A stretch of DNA of 34,719 bases from Phellopilus nigrolimitatus. Lineage: Eukaryota; Basidiomycota; Agaricomycetes; Hymenochaetales; Hymenochaetaceae. The notes below the pieces were generated by a model. It saw only the letters and a program-made list of their open reading frames with translations, did no database searches and was not told the origin of the DNA. The stretch covers positions 1 to 34,719 of the forward strand of contig JAJOHG010000270.1 of NCBI GenBank assembly GCA_021029095.1. The letters are read 5' to 3'. The number at the start of each line of letters is the position of its first letter. The stretch's first letter is position 1. Shown in pieces: positions 10,923 through 25,209 of this stretch. Position numbers and translations under genes: made by a program.

Positions 10923-13473
10923 ATGCCTGGGCCTGGTGAAAAGCAGAAAGCCAAAACGAAGAGCAAAGGCAACGTCAATCGACCTGCAGCGACGACCGAG
11001 ACGAATGACGATACCTCCAAGCCTTCCGATACGTTGATGGTGCATCGTACTTTTGCGGACGATATCGACAACGTGAAGGGATGGAATGCGATCGTAGATC
11101 TTCTCTGTGTTGTTCTGGATCTTCCGGGTGAGCTGGATTTCGTTCTGGTGCTGAAGAACTCGATGGACCGACATACTATCTACATGGATTTGATTATTTC
11201 CTGATTATGCGTGAAGACATGTCCACGCGAAATGGGTACAAGAAAATTCACAAGGACTTTCCAGCTATTTATGGTCGTCTCAACAATACGTACAATGCAT
11301 TTTCTTCAAATGATAGAGTCGTCGGTGGAATTGTGGGCGTATATGCCAAAATGTCCGCGGACACAATTCTACGAGACAGACTGTTCGAGGACAATAGTAT
11401 GTTCTATACTTGTCTGACCACTAATTACTTATAATCCACAGGCCTGCTCCCAAAGATAATAGCACTCCTAGACAGGCCAGCGTGTTGCCATGTTGTTCTG
11501 CAGGCTTTGAGCACTATCACTGTCCACAGCGGACAGAAAGTACGTCTTGAGATCGCTAAGAAGACACCCGCCCTCCTCAAACTACTCGAGGAGCAGCCCG
11601 ATGACGCGAAGGCATCCGAGCTCTCCATATGTATCATCGCTCATACAGTGTCGTGCGTGCTCGGAGATGAGGTACAACCGGACGCGAAACTACTCAAGAT
11701 GCTTGACATGTCGCGACTTCTGCGCAATGTGCTCGCGCAGCTCCGCAAGCCATCAGCATCTATCGACCTTGTCGACCATGCATTGCGCATTCTCGTGATC
11801 TCGGCGCGCCACTGTGAGGTACAGTTTGCCGAGTGCCCGGGCGCAAGTGACTTTCTCGTCGCGTGCTCACGGGGCTCGAGCTTATCTGTGCGCTGCGCCG
11901 GTGTGATTGGTGTAATGCGCTTGAAGATCGCACACATAAGAGTTGATAGAACCGTTGTCGACCCGCAGCGCCTCCTTGCCACAGCTCAGAAACGGGTCCC
12001 AGATCATCTCGTCGATGCAATCATGGACCGTGGCTCGCTCGGCGACATGATTGACGCCATGCTCGCATCACGCGATTACCAGGATGCCATGTCAAAGGTG
12101 CGTTCCCTGCACATGGAGTCAACGAGCATGGATCGCAAATGAAAATGCGCAGGTCTTACGGGACCACGACTTTGTCCGTCTGGGGCGCTCGATTGGCAAG
12201 CTTGTCCTACGCACGGAATTGTCAGTCACGGATGGCATGTGGCAATCGCCGCATCCGCGCACAGGGTGCATGGAGATCATGGATGTTGGATTAGGTTTCA
12301 CACACTGGCTCGATGCACTGCCGCGTTGCGCGGCAGCACTCCGTACGACGGGCGTTCCGGGAGAGATCGATATTGCAGACATCGTTGAGCTCAAGTTTCT
12401 CGTCGTACGAGGCCGGTTGCCGGAGGCGCATGTGCTCGCACGGCGTGCACTCGCGCGGAGCTCCCGTGTCGGTTTCTTCTACTACGTGCTCACGCTCGGC
12501 GTAGATAAGGCGGAAGGACTGCGCTACGCGAAGAAAGGCCTGAAGTGTCCCAATTTGACGGATTATGTGCGCTATGCGCTGCTGTTCCGTGCAGCAGAAC
12601 ACGCTCTTAATCTTGGTCTAGCGGCACTGCTGGAGGCATCAACAGGAAACAAGGGCTGGGACGAGGGGATGGCGTTCATACTGTCTGCCTGGGAGGACAC
12701 AAAAACATTTATGGAGAACGCCTCGCCAGACGCAATTGCTATGAAGACTGTCATCTGCATGTACATCATCCTGACCTTCGTCATAAAAGGATCGGAATTT
12801 GGACCTGACTTGAAAGAACTCCAGGTAGGTTTTTAGAATTTCGAGCAGAAAACACGGTATCTTGATCTGATGCGCTCAGGTCGCTATAGAGAAACTCAAG
12901 ATTGCCGACGAGCTCAACGCGCACTTCGGGCGACAGGTATCGAAGACACAGACACGTCTTGCATGGGAAATGCTGCTCGCCCGCACTTCGCACGCCGCAA
13001 AGCAGTGGGATGCAGATGTCGCACGCATTTGTGCGCGCATGCAGAGTTCAGATGCGAATGAACCAAGCCTCGGAGATGCGCAAGAAAAGGCTGAGGATTA
13101 CCTTGCGGCATGGCTTGACGAGCCGAGCGTCGGCGATGACGAGGGCGAGGGCGACGTAGCGGCGCGTAAGGAGCAAGTCTTTGGGAACACACACAGACGT
13201 GGACACGCACACGCACACCACCGTGCCCGTGCGCCCGAGGTACCAAGCAAGAGCAGCACTGCGCTGTACAGGTGTGCTTGGTGCAATGTGCCAAGTGCAA
13301 TTCTTAAGAAGTGCAGCGGGTGTGAGAAAGCCAGGTATGGGCGCTCGGCTCATACAACCTGGTTCCTTTTTCTATTCTTATACCTCTGATCTCGTTGCAG
13401 GTACTGCGACGCGGCGTGTCAGAAAGAGCATTGGAGAGGGGGCCACAAAAAGGCATGTAAGCACGGCGCGTGA
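10923..13473 (+). CDS. ARM-like protein with C-terminal MYND zinc finger
   Basis: Six exons (10923-11127, 11217-11396, 11442-12097, 12153-12824, 12880-13334, 13401-13473) join in phase to 746 aa. The N-terminal 20 residues are Lys-rich. The middle (about 80-560) is helical and reads as degenerate ARM/HEAT-like repeats. A His/Arg-rich run (GHAHAHHRAR) comes just before the zinc finger. The MYND finger fills the very end: C703, C706, C716, C719, C725, C729, H738 and C742, matching C-x2-C-x9-C-x2-C-x5-C-x3-C-x8-H-x3-C; the stop follows four residues later. MYND fingers usually bind Pro-rich partner proteins. Proteins with this layout are common in Agaricomycetes and mostly uncharacterised. There is no SET domain, so it is not a SMYD methyltransferase. 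The precise role is unknown. Confidence 0.85.
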
Positions 13474-13880
13474 GCGCTGAAATCTTGCTCTTGAGATTTG
13501 CGTAACGTCGTAAAGGTATGTCTCTCGGAATGAGCTTTCTCCTGCTTCGATGCTTTCTATACTATATATGATGGTGATAAATCTAGATGGCTTGAATTCG
13601 GAAATCGGGTTTTTGGAAGTTTGGGAGAAGAGGAGGTTTATGAAAAATGTGTAGTGAATACAATGATCTATGTACTGAATCCATGTATAGCCGTGTAATA
13701 TATTCACCCCTGCCACGAGTCTCGCCCACACTGCAAGTGCCATGTAGTCAGCGTGGTCGATCAATTTCGCCATGCAAATCTAATGTAGGAGCAAGCATGT
13801 CTACAGGGATTTTTTTCGGGAACCAAGGACCGCCATTTCCGCACGAGCGGGACGGTAAAGCTGGCTCCAAACGCTCGGGG

Positions 13881-13892
13881 ATCGGCGCCGAT
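13881..13892. repeat. Short perfect palindrome ATCGGCGCCGAT
   Basis: A 12-nt perfect palindrome lies in intergenic DNA and is flanked by GGG and CCC, which nearly extend it into a longer hairpin. It could be a protein-binding site or chance in a locally GC-rich patch. Confidence 0.4.
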
Positions 13893-15195
13893 TCCCGAGT
13901 CGGCCCCGACGCCCACGTGCCAGCCACATTCCATAGCGCAGTGTTTAGGGAGAAAAGGGAAGTCGACACATGTACACAAGTCGAGCTACGTGTGCAAGGG
14001 GTTCTGTCGGCAGTGATCCACATGTAGAAAAGGTTGAGGTCTTCCGAGATATTCCCTCGCGGTAAGATAAAATAAAGGAAGCGGTGCAAGGCATTCGTCT
14101 AGCATGACATCCGAGCTTTGTATATGGAGAGAAAGTTCTAGATCCATGCGAGCAGCAGGAACAGATGATTTTCGGAGCCGATGGTTTCGAAAGGTTGATA
14201 CCTTATGTTTTCCATGCGCGGAGACTGGATCGTTACTCGTATCTTCTCGGAGAAAACAACGCTGCGAGAGCCAGTTTCCTGCGGCGTCCGAAGAAGAGAG
14301 TCTGCACTGCATTGAACGTACATAATGTGGAGTCAGAATGGAAAAGCGGGGAAATACGTCGGGCGATAATTAGTAAACTATACGCTGAAGGCAATACGCT
14401 GGAATCGTGCATCTGTGCCAGTTCAGCTTAGGGACTAAAAGCAGTCCGGGCGCCGATGTGAAAATTGAACGGCAGCAGCGACTAATTATAATGTGTCTTT
14501 TATAAGGACGACTTTTTCGGAATATGCCATGGGAAGGTGCTAAATATGAAATCATCGACAGGGGAATCATGGATACGCTTGAGAAGATGAAAATCAAGTT
14601 TCGGAAGAGAGAAAGGAGGCTGCGTTGCCAGGAGTATATTTGCATATTGAAGGATTCTTATGTTTTTGATCGCCCCATCTGGTGCAGACGCGGCCGCGCG
14701 CGCAGCGGTACCGTGATCCGGATGATGAAGTGGTCTGAGGAATTTCTGTTGCAACAGAGAAAATGTATCGGAACAAGGCGCACAAAAGGTGTGGTAGCAG
14801 ATCCGGAAACAACCTTATTACTGTGTGTAATTTCCTTGTCCACCCGGAAAGAACTAAATGGAGACAGACACCCGCGGGTGGGCGTTGCACTAAAAATATG
14901 CGTACTGCCTTGTGGCCGCCGAGCTCGGCAAGGACGGGGATGGCTTTCGGGGTGAGAGTCTGTCGATGATCGACGATGAGAATCATGAGATTCCGTCCTC
15001 AGCCGGAGGGTTGCAGGGTCTGGTTACCTTATAAGAATAAATAAATATTGAAAAATTGAAACTTCTGACCGAGTAAGAGCGTAAATCCGGAGCTCAAACG
15101 GCAGAGCAAGCGTGGTTTAGTGCTGATGACATATCGTGAGCCGCGATGCACCTGCCTGGTTATAAACTTGAGGCCGGTGCTGACGCCTCGCTTAA

Positions 15196-17571
<2,376 letters not shown>

Positions 17572-20105
17572 GCGGCGATTCTCGCCGAGCGCCGAGCGCT
17601 CGTTGGCATGATGTCCTTTGCATTTTTCTCTATGGATGTGGTACCGGAGACGGTCGCTTGAAGGACGATCTATTCCGTCTCCTTCCTGTCTTCTCTTTTT
17701 CCCGTTCATTTCGTCTTGTCTCGTCTTTTTATTTCTCAACTGACGGTTTCAGACATGGAACAAAAACAATCTGACATTCGGACTTGCACGCACGGACTCC
17801 GCGCCCTCGCGCCGCCGCTCGCTGCCTACCCCCCGCTCCTTTCCCCCACGGACTTCCTATGACCTTGTCGTGACAATCGCCCCTGCATCTACATATTGTA
17901 TATACCCTAGTGCAAATAGACTGTAGCGTAGCATTCATAGCATCTCGTATCATCACCCTCACTTCGCTGTGCATCACGATCAGTATATAATGGCTCCGGA
18001 TTGTTTCAATGCGGGCTTATTTGCACTAGCTATAGAACATCTGGAGGCGTCCTACGTATGTATTTTGGGCCGCTTTCTTTTAACGTACATACTTTGTGTT
18101 TTTCTCTAATCATAGAGCACGAAGCAGGTGTTTGCAGCTACATGTATACATGTATATACATCGGTAAAAAGGATATGATAATGTGCTTGCAGAACTTCAG
18201 TCCGTTCCAAAATGTACAGAAGCCATGGGCTGGTGCCGGGTGGGAAGCATTTCAATCCAGATCGCCCGCCTCACTCAAAACAAATCGCTTACATTTTCAG
18301 CTTCGATAATGCACAAGAGATGGACAAAAGCTGATTCCGGCAGAAAGAGAAATGATTGATAGCCAGTTATAAGAATAGCGTATAGCGAGTTGACCTGGGA
18401 GTTCGGATTTGTGCCTGCCAGTGGTAATAGAATCAATGCTGCCATGCCACGAATGCTCACCATCGTCGGTGTCGGTATTGAACGTAGCGCAGGTGCTGGC
18501 TATGTCGTCCCTCTTCTTTCTGCTCGATTTCTTTTGAAGAGCACGGCTAGGTCGCATGCCTGCTCTATTTCTTTCTAGGAGCCCGCAAGACCGGGTTCTT
18601 GTACATTATGCCAGGGAAATTATACACTTCAACTTAAGTATGGTTGTCTATGGCTGCCAGTGACAGCATCCGAGCGAAGCCACAAAGCTCTGTCCTGAAA
18701 GCGTGCTCATCGCGGCTTTGCAACGGATAGATATGCGGAAAGAATTTGCCCCGGGTCTGCAGCGCTTGCTCCTCTCTCATCCAACGAAAGGGCGACGGTG
18801 CCTCGGATTGGCTCCGTGTGGTTTCCTATTGCGACTACAGGCATCGGCACCGAGAGCTCGGTCACGGGCATTTCCATCGTCTAATGAAGGAACGTCAAAT
18901 TCAAACCACCCATAAGATTTGACATTTGACAATTGAAACGAAGACGTTGCACGCACGTGGAATCGAATCATCATGATACTTTCGCCGCCGTTCTCGAGAA
19001 GAAGGCCGATCTTCAGGTGCCGCGTGCATCCCTTCTCAGCGACTTCCGGTGGAGTGGACAGTTGCAGGTAAAGCGAAATATCGTGACGTCGTATCCGCGA
19101 GCTTTTCTGAGGTAAGGAAAAGGTTGCGATATAGTTGCGTGTGTAGTATACATAGGCGCAGCCTAAGGCTGGAGAGCTTCCGCTGGCAGAAGCGTTTATG
19201 TATTTAGCAATCATAAGCCATCAAGAAAGCTGAGCTCTTACTAGGAACAAAAATTCAGAGGAATAACTGCCGCCTGCTGAAAGGCATCTCTCCACCGAAA
19301 GCGAATTGCAACGAGCGAAAAAGCAGTCAGAGCCAATAAAACAAGATAAAGACAAGTGCTCATCTGCACGGGGAAAACAGGTCGTGGACAGGAAGCGACG
19401 CGACGCGCCAGCGTGCTCGACTTCGGGCGAAGGCAACGGGGGGGAAGTACGACGAAAGAACGCACTCCCTTGCCGTCGTTTAGCACGCCAGCTCGGGCGT
19501 GCCGCATTGCCATGGTGTCCTCTTTGTGTCCTCGTTGTGTCACGTCTTCACAAGAGTGCCGGTCGCCGCGTGCGTGCAGCAATGGCGGTCAAACAGCACA
19601 GAACACCTCGACGCGTCTCGGCAAACGCTCGGCGCGATTAGAGATGACATAATCGGGTTTTAACGACCGACGGCCGACGTCGCGCCGCCCAAGCTCAAGG
19701 AGTCAACGCTGCCGATACAAATGGGTTCGTGGGTCGTGAAATACGCAAGAGACGCACGAAGACGTGTCTTAGACGAGGTTGAGAGCAGCTGAGCGTGTCA
19801 TGAACTCTCAGAGGGCGGCTACACCAGCATCAAAAAAATTTCTTTTCTTACAGCACAAAAACTTGTACCCGAGTTTGTTTTAATTTAATTTAATTTTCAT
19901 TTTTAAAGCAGCATAGTCGAGAACAGTTCAGTCTGGCCCGTTTCGTATTGCTCAAGTCAGGCTGTCTCGAAGTCGGAATCGAGAAGCTTGCGGGAAGGCG
20001 GATTGCGTGAGAATGTGCAAGACGATCAGGCCACCTGCTAAGTTTAGATGCTTGTCTCCTCAACGTCGAGTCGTCGACCGTCTGCTGTATTTTCTCCACG
20101 ACGGC
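17572..20105. other. Large gene-poor intergenic region
   Basis: About 2.5 kb separates the GMC gene from the desaturase gene. The left end is the GMC 3' end and the right end should be the desaturase promoter. Open frames reach 145 codons (18777-19214, minus) but have no recognisable domain, no partner exons, and lie over competing frames. A perfect 16-nt palindrome lies at 18139-18154, and a short TTTAA-type repeat at about 19877-19893. I see no transposon ends, no tRNA and no rRNA. Confidence 0.5.
18139..18154. repeat. Perfect 16-nt palindrome TACATGTATACATGTA
   Basis: A perfect inverted repeat of alternating purine and pyrimidine lies in the gene-poor stretch between the GMC and desaturase genes. 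The local AT/GT-rich context makes such repeats more likely by chance. No function is assigned. Confidence 0.45.
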
Positions 20106-21579
20106 ATGCAAGCTCGCAAAGATGTTGGAGGCGAGGCCGCCGAGAAGAGCGCGACACTAGGTGAGAGTGTTTGATTTGCCGGTAAGCAGCATGTCGATAA
20201 TGTCCGCCCGCGTCAATAGACTTCAGCTACTTTGGCGGTGCCGAGACACTCAGCGAGGGACGGTCACCGCGCCGTACGGCCGCGGAGAGCCCAACGAACG
20301 AGGACGATGGGCGAAAATACCCGGGGCCCCCGCAGGACCCGTCGGACTTCCTGTGGTTGTTGACGGAGGAGCCGCACAGGTCTAGACGGGCGGCCATAAT
20401 AAAGGCGCACCCCGAGGTGAGTCCAGCTCCCGCTCTCGCGCTCGACGTGCAGTTAGCTTATAATGGAATAGGTCGTGAAGCTCATGGGCCACGAGCCCCT
20501 GACGAAATGGATCGTGCTGGGCGTCGTGCTGCTGCAGCTCGCGCTGGCGTACGCCCTGCGCGCGGCGCGCCCGCTCTCGCCGAGCTTCCTGTTCTGCGCG
20601 TACGCGGTCGGTGGGACGGCGAACCACAACCTCTTCCTTGCGATCCACGAAATCACGCACAACCTCGCGTTCCGCGGCGTCAAGGCGAACAAGCTCTTCG
20701 CCATCTTCGCGAACCTGCCGATCGGGATTCCGTACGCGACGACGTTCAAAGTGCGCGCTTGCTTTTTGTTTTTGGAAGTGCGATTCTCATGTCTTGCCGT
20801 CTAGAAATACCACATCGAGCACCACAAGCACCTCGGGGAGGATGGGATCGATACCGACCTGCCCTCGCAACTGGAGCTCATTTGTCTCAACAACGTCCTT
20901 GGCAAGACTTTCTTCGCGTAAGCAAGCACATTCCATTTACACCCAGCTTCTGCTTCCCTCAAATCAAAAACAATGTGCAGCACATTTCAGATATTATTCT
21001 ACGCGCTGAGGCCGGGATTCGTCCGCACGCAGCAGCTAACGCGCTGGCACTTCCTCAACATCGCCGTGCAGCTCATAGCAGACTACTTCTTGCTCAAGTA
21101 CTGGGGCGTGCACGCGTTCCTGTACCTGCTCTTTTCGAGCTTCTTCGCGGGGAGCCTGCACCCGTGCGCAGGACACTTCATCGCGGAGCACTACGTTTGG
21201 GACGGCCTGAACCAGGAGACGTACTCGTACTACGGCCCGCTGAACGTTCTCGCTTACAACGTGGGTTTCCTCAGCCCTCTTTTCGAGTTGTATCTGAAAC
21301 CTGACTTGCTGTGCGTTCCAGGTCGGGTACCACAACGAGCACCACGACTTCCCGTCCGTTGCGTGGACGCGGCTGCCCGCGCTGCGGGCGCTCGCGCCCG
21401 AGTTCTACGACACGATCCCGTCGCACCCGTCGTGGCCGATGGTCATCGTCAACTTCATCCGCGACAGAGAGGTCGGCATGTTTGCGCGCGTCAAGCGAAA
21501 AGACAAGGGCGTGCCGGTCACGCTTGCGTCGAGCCCTGTCGAGCCAGTGAGCGAGGAACGAGCGAAGAGTCCGGAGTGA
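20106..21579 (+). CDS. Sphingolipid delta(4)-desaturase (DES1 family)
   Basis: Six exons (20106-20160, 20220-20416, 20472-20750, 20805-20917, 20981-21260, 21322-21579) give 393 aa. The short N-terminal sphingolipid-desaturase domain is present (DFLWLLTEEPH, then RRAAIIKAHPE). All three histidine boxes of the membrane di-iron desaturases are intact: H143EITH147, H180-x2-H183H184 and H312NEHH316. Three or more hydrophobic segments surround them, as expected for an ER membrane enzyme. Length and motif order agree with animal DEGS1 and fungal orthologues. Reaction: inserts the 4,5-trans double bond into dihydroceramide, a step towards fungal glucosylceramides. The first exon was chosen because no in-frame ATG exists in exon 2 while the ATG at 20106 joins in phase through a clean GTGAGA...TAG intron. 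The next gene starts 205 bp downstream on the same strand. Confidence 0.93.
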
Positions 21580-21784
21580 TGTGTAGCTATAGTTTGGAAG
21601 AGGATAAAAACATTAGCTCATGGTCACATCAACAATCGAACTATGGACGATACTTACTAGCTTCCGTGTAATCTCTATTCCTCGAATCGACGTAAGTTAG
21701 AGATGATGCAAGTGGAGCGTCGATCACCTCTTAAACTCTTACTTGCAAGTTTGTTACCTCTCTTCAAATCACAAGCAAAACAAA

Positions 21785-22796
21785 ATGGTATCCGCACTCA
21801 TATTCATCGCCGACGGGACGGAGGAGATGGAATTGTGAGTCTGCATGCTTTTCCTGCTGTTTACTTTATAGCCTGAGTGATCCGACAACGAAGTTGGTAA
21901 CAGCACGATCGCGTACGACACGCTCGTCCGCGCTGGCGTGAAGTGCACTTCTGTCTTCGTGCCCGCCTCGCCTACGTCCATCGGGAGTGCACAGGCGACG
22001 GCGACATGCTCGCGTGGCGTCAAGATTGTCGCAGACGCGGCCCTCAGCGAGCTGGGGAGCTTGGGATCCGTTGAGTGGCACTTGACTCGTGTTTGACTTA
22101 CACTCTGACTGGCATTTTTCAGATCCATGCTGCAGATCTGCTTGTTGTCCCTGGCGGCGCGAAAGGCGCGGAGACGATCTCGCAGAACGCGATCGTGCAG
22201 GGTCTGGTGACGAAACACATCGAGGCGGGGAAGTTGGTAGGCATGATCTGTGCCGGTGCGACGATCTCGAGCTCTGCCTTTCGTTCGGGTGCTAACCGCC
22301 TTCCGCATTCTTTTTTCAAAGGGAGTCTCGCTGCGAAGACATCGGGTTTGCCGAGGCAGTCCCTCACTTCGCATCCTAGTGTGAAGAGCGAACTCGAAAA
22401 GGGTGTGTGTTCTCCCCATTTTGTGCCCTCATCAGCTGTGCATTGTTAATAAAGCAATGTGCGCTGCCGGCTGTCCTCAGAATACGACTACCGCGACGAC
22501 GCTGTCGTCGTTTCGGGACACCTGGTCACCAGGTGAGTAGTATACACAGGATCTGCAATACGGAAAGCGCTGCGACCCCGTTCTCATGTTGTGCTTGTAT
22601 GAAGTCGTGGACCAGGTGTGTTTTCCTATTTATATGCTACTGGAACACAGCAGTGTTCGTTGCTGTCCGAACTCATCATAATCCTACTTTAGGCACCGCG
22701 TTCCCGTTTGCGCTGAAGCTTGTCGAGCTGCTGTTCGGGCCGGAGAAGAAAGCAGAGGTGCAGGGCCCGATGGTCTTTCCTGCGGGTGCGATTTAA
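21785..22796 (+). CDS. DJ-1/PARK7-like protein (DJ-1/PfpI family)
   Basis: Seven exons (21785-21834, 21904-22069, 22123-22255, 22322-22402, 22481-22532, 22605-22615, 22693-22796) join in phase to 198 aa, close to human DJ-1 at 189 aa. The N-terminal GTEEME holds Glu16, matching DJ-1 Glu18. The nucleophile elbow MICAG carries Cys115, matching Cys106. SHPSVK matches the THP segment near the active-site histidine, and the GHLVTSRGPGTAF segment is the typical dimer and active-site wall. Members are stress-protective cytosolic proteins, with reported glyoxalase/deglycase or chaperone-like activity. Two oddities: exon 6 is only 11 nt, and the third intron (22256-22321) is 66 nt and open in frame right after the nucleophile. 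The intron is called because removing it restores the family motif ICAGSLAA. Confidence 0.9.
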
Positions 22797-23107
22797 TATC
22801 GAGACGAAAGAGTGAGTCTCCGACGGCGGCGTGTACGAATATGTACTTCAGCACTTCAGCACGGAAGAATGTGTTTCTGTGAAAATAATTTCTATTTTTT
22901 CTTTGTCTCCATTGGCCTTGATCTAGGAAAGGAAGGAAGGACGGAAGGAACTGATCTGAGCCTTCGGCGTGCAACTGTATACACCGACTCATCGAGGCGA
23001 TGTGATGGTGGGCGCCTACAGCTAGTATATCATGCACGCAAATTAAGAACACGCCGTCGTCGAGCGCCCTCTTCCTTTCCTCCCTCCCACGTCCTCGCCG
23101 CCGTATC
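22797..23107. promoter_or_regulatory. Intergenic region between DJ-1-like and GNAT genes
   Basis: These 311 bp hold the 3' end of the DJ-1-like gene and the promoter of the next gene. An imperfect GGAA repeat occurs at about 22926-22949. A pyrimidine-rich leader (about 23070-23100) precedes the GNAT start. No gene is seen here. Confidence 0.45.
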
Positions 23108-25046
23108 ATGGACGACAAGCAGCCTGCTCCCCGCGTCGTGCTCCGCCAGTTCGACCCGACGGCGCTCCGCTCAAACAAGGACACGGAGTGCCTCCTCGAC
23201 CTCTGGGGCGTCCTGCAGAACTCGGCCGTCGACGCAGCGCTTGCGAACGATCCGAGCGTGTTTGACTTCCAGGACAAGTGTCTCTACTTTGCGACTATAC
23301 ATTGGCCCGCCGATACCTCCGGCTTGAGCGGTATGATGCCCGAGAAGCTCATGTTTGACGCACCTCTATAACTTCATTGAGTTTGCAGTCGCTCCGTCCA
23401 ACAGAGACGCCAATCGGAACACCGACGATGATGTGGACATGGAAGGCACTGGCAACGGCGCCAGTAGCTCACAGCCGTCCTCCAACACAACTGAGCTTTC
23501 GTCTCAAGCAGCCGCCTCCGACCACCTCGCGATGGGACCCGGAACTGACGACTGCTCAAGCATTATCGGGATCATTTATCTTCTCAACCTCGAGCATTCG
23601 CCAGGCGAGGCGTCTCTGGGGCTCGCTCTCATGCCCTACGCACGTAACAAAGGCTTCGGCCCCGATGCGGTGCTTCGAGTCCTGGGCGTGGCGTTCGACG
23701 TGTTCGAGTTCCACCGGATCAGTGCCTCGGTGCTCGACGGGTCCTCCAGGGAGCACGCACTGCGTATGTTTATCGGGCTCGGCTTCGGGTGCGAGGGCAC
23801 GCGCCGGCGCGCGGTCCAGTGCCCGAGCGACGCGGCGTGGCGCGACGCGCACCACCTTGGGATGCTTGACACGGACTGGGTGACGGGCGCGCTGACGCGC
23901 GTGCAGGGGGGGTCCTCGCGGACGCGCTGGGACGAGATGTTCGAGCGCCATCAGAGGGAGCGGGAGGTGCTCGTCGACGCGGCGGAGCGCGCGCGTCTCT
24001 TGAAGCGAGCGGCGAGCACGGAGACGCTCCGCCCAGGGCAGGCCGACCTCGCTGCGGACAGCGAGGCGGAGAGGGAGAGCGCGAGCGAGGCGGAGGCTGG
24101 GTCTACTGGGAGGTGCTCGGAGCCGGAGCGCAGCGTCTCTCCGCAGGGCCATGTTATCGATCCCTTCCTTGACTTCGGTATACCATATAGGAGAGCTGCG
24201 TTCTCGCTGCACTCTGCCTACCATGGAGAGGAGTCGGATGCGGAGTCGGACGCGTTCGATGGCATCGAGACGTCGAGGAGCAGGATACTGGGGCGCCTTC
24301 GCAGCGTGTTCGACTCGGACTCGGACGAACACGATGCATTACTCCAAGGCTCGCCCTTTGCAGACGTCTCCCCGATCGATCACCACGGTCACCTCTACCA
24401 GCAGCAAGCCGCGTTCGTGAGTGCGTTCAACCCGCCCTACCCGCCGCCGCCCGAGTCGGAGTCGGAGGCGGACATCTCGGGCGACTCGGAGGGCGAGGCG
24501 GAGCATTACGAGTCTGCGCTCGAGTCGGACGGCGACGACGAGCTGCTGCTCGCGCCGAGGAGCGGGCGGCGGACGGCCCGAGCGTCGCCGCCGCTGCCGA
24601 TGACGTCGCTGCCGACGGCGACGTCGTCGCCGGCGCGCCGCATGCCGACAGGCTCGCTGCGCCCGCGCGTGGAGCTGAAGAAGCGGCGCGTGGAGCTCGG
24701 GGCGAGCGGGGACACGGACGGCCTCGCCGATTATGTCGGTGTATGGGCGTCGGGCGTGGTCGGGTCACCGAGCGGAGCGCCCGTGGACCTCGAAACGTCG
24801 GGTACCCGGCCGGACTCTGGTCTCTCTGCTGCTTCGCACGGGCCTGCCTCTGCTAGCAGCACGGGGCTGCAGCTCGGCGATGTCGCTGCCGGTGCGCGCT
24901 CTGGCGCCGACGCTGGGGGCGCGGAGTCCGAGTCCGAGTGTGATACGGGCTCGGAGGCGACGTGGGACATGCTCTCGAACGCGAGCCTGAGCGAGGTCGA
25001 GTCGTCGCACTCGCTGAGCCTGCAGAGTGCGAGCGACAGCGAGTAG
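23108..25046 (+). CDS. GNAT-family N-acetyltransferase with long acidic disordered tail
   Basis: Two exons (23108-23330, 23389-25046) give 626 aa. Residues about 10-255 read as a RimJ/RimL-like GNAT fold, interrupted by a low-complexity Ser/Asn insert at about 80-125. The acetyl-CoA loop is seen as R160NKGFG165. Later landmarks are the LGFGCEG strand and the WRDAHHLGMLDTDW end, both typical of RimL-type enzymes. The remaining 350 or so residues have no fold signature: they are rich in Ser, Asp and Glu, with several SESE/SDSD runs, and contain basic patches that could be nuclear localisation signals. The substrate is unknown. RimL-type members acetylate protein N-termini or small molecules. 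The split GNAT domain and the tail are unusual; the tail may mediate protein binding or nuclear location, which is inference only. Confidence 0.8.
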
Positions 25047-25163
25047 GCGTGCTTTAAAACCTTTGGACGGGACGGCGCATCCGCGCGCTTCCCCTTTTCC
25101 TTCACTTAACCTGCGTGACACCTCTCAAAAATCCAATTTGCTAAAGCTTGTAAAATAAGAAAA

Positions 25164-25204
25164 AGCTCGGAAGGAAGAAAGCATGTACATGTACTTTCCG
25201 AGCT
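25164..25204. repeat. Inverted repeat AGCTCGGAA...TTCCGAGCT
   Basis: Two perfectly complementary 9-nt arms (25164-25172 and 25196-25204) enclose 23 nt that contain CATGTACATG, itself a palindrome. The structure could form a hairpin in RNA from either strand and lies downstream of two convergent genes, so a role in 3' end formation is possible. Confidence 0.6.
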
Positions 25205-25209
25205 GCCAG

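Noticed and set aside
13647..15050. Several overlapping open frames upstream of the GMC gene
   Set aside because: Frames on both strands overlap, none shows a family motif, and no chain of exons in phase could be built.
18777..19214. 145-codon minus-strand open frame in the large intergenic region
   Set aside because: No domain, no neighbouring exons, and competing frames on the other strand; judged random.
23556..24332. 258-codon minus-strand open frame opposite the GNAT gene
   Set aside because: Arg/Leu-rich shadow of the coding strand; no domain and no splice partners.
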